Below are positions 15,128 through 15,448 of a stretch of DNA of 15,448 bases, piece after piece. The position numbers were made by a program, and so were the translations under genes. The number at the start of each line of letters is the position of its first letter. The stretch's first letter is position 1. The notes under the pieces were generated by a model. That model was not told the origin of the DNA, did no database searches, and saw only the letters and a list, made by a program, of their open reading frames with translations. The stretch is from Methanobrevibacter sp. Lineage in GTDB: Archaea; Methanobacteriota; Methanobacteria; Methanobacteriales; Methanobacteriaceae. The stretch covers positions 1 to 15,448 of the forward strand of contig WRMT01000033.1 of assembly GCA_009777005.1 (NCBI GenBank), read 5' to 3'.

Positions 15128-15155
15128 AATATTATATATAACTATATATTTAAAT
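15128..15155 (-). promoter_or_regulatory. Promoter and possible operator of arsR
   Basis: On the - strand TTTAAATATATA (15154-15143) is a good archaeal TATA box. It lies 20-30 bases before the arsR ATG, which predicts initiation at or near the start codon (leaderless). Just downstream, the symmetrical stretch TATATAGTTATATA (15147-15134) could serve as the ArsR operator, since it lies between the TATA box and the start. Its simple A/T composition limits confidence. Confidence 0.45.
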
Positions 15156-15448
15156 ATTTCGTTTTATCATTTTATAGGATTATAAAAAAATTTTAAATTA
15201 AAAAGAATTAGAAAAGACTATAACCCTTATATTCTTAATAAAAACCAATATAAACAATAATAAAAAAATTAAAAACAATTAATAAACACAAAAACCCTTA
15301 TATTCTTAATAAAAACCAATATAAACAATAATAAAAAAATTAAAAACAATTAATAAACACAATAACCCTTATATTCTTAATAAAAATTAATAATAATAAT
15401 AATATTAAAAATAATATTAATTAAAATAATAAATAATAATTATAATAA
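15156..15448. other. AT-rich end of window with tandem repeats
   Basis: No gene is seen. A short A-rich stretch leads into the 71-bp tandem repeat listed separately. From 15387 onward the sequence is simple AAT/TAA-type repeats up to the window edge, so whatever follows is not visible. Confidence 0.6.
15222..15386. repeat. 71-bp tandem repeat, 2.3 copies
   Basis: Units 15222-15292 and 15293-15363 are identical except for the last base. A third copy keeps the first 23 bases (15364-15386) and then breaks into AAT repeats. Each unit begins AACCCTTATATTCTTAATAA. The repeats are directly adjacent and non-coding. They lie 100-260 bases upstream of arsR. Confidence 0.92.

Noticed and set aside
15222..15386. 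CRISPR array
   Set aside because: The whole 71-bp unit is identical between copies, with no variable spacers and no cas gene in the window.

Overview
The window looks like chromosome of a very AT-rich methanogenic archaeon, most probably a Methanobrevibacter or close relative (Methanobacteriales). Supporting signs are an archaeal wyosine-pathway gene (taw2), a full-length hypF for [NiFe]-hydrogenase maturation, GGTGAT/AGGAGG ribosome binding sites, T-rich stretches rather than bacterial hairpin terminators, and long gene-poor AT spacers. The genus is an inference; no rRNA or other marker is present.

Layout. 1-561 is AT-rich spacer. argG (562-1746, +) encodes argininosuccinate synthase. 1747-2227 holds a 20-bp tandem repeat inside a 12-bp inverted repeat, followed by a possible gene remnant. 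A 44-residue zinc-ribbon protein lies at 2228-2362 (+). 2363-3450 is spacer with a degenerate repeat of about 50 bp. hypF (3451-5790, +) and a SWIM/SNF2 helicase (6067-9780, +) follow. taw2 (9884-10639, -) converges on the helicase gene, and its 3' end is duplicated in tandem. 10640-11248 holds a palindromic taw2 promoter and a candidate structured RNA. Two alpha-solenoid repeat proteins are divergent: 11249-12178 (-), with eleven 26-residue repeats, and 12916-13779 (+), a HEAT-repeat protein. A two-gene operon on the minus strand (15123-13940) has an ArsR-family regulator with an ELCGC metal site, followed without a gap by a QueG/reductive-dehalogenase-like double 4Fe-4S protein. The window ends in a 71-bp tandem repeat.

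How the genes relate. argG, hypF, the helicase and taw2 are separate housekeeping or core-type genes and show no operon linkage. The arsR/4Fe-4S pair is the only clear operon and the best candidate for an uncharacterised system: a metal- or metalloid-responsive repressor controlling a probable corrinoid/Fe-S reductase, both with extra N-terminal cysteines. The divergent solenoid genes may form a second functional pair.

Two patterns cross the whole window. Short tandem duplications recur with periods of 20, 43, about 50, 52 and 71 bp, and two of them copy the 3' end of a gene. The palindrome AGCT, mostly as TAGCTA, is strongly over-represented, even across stop codons.
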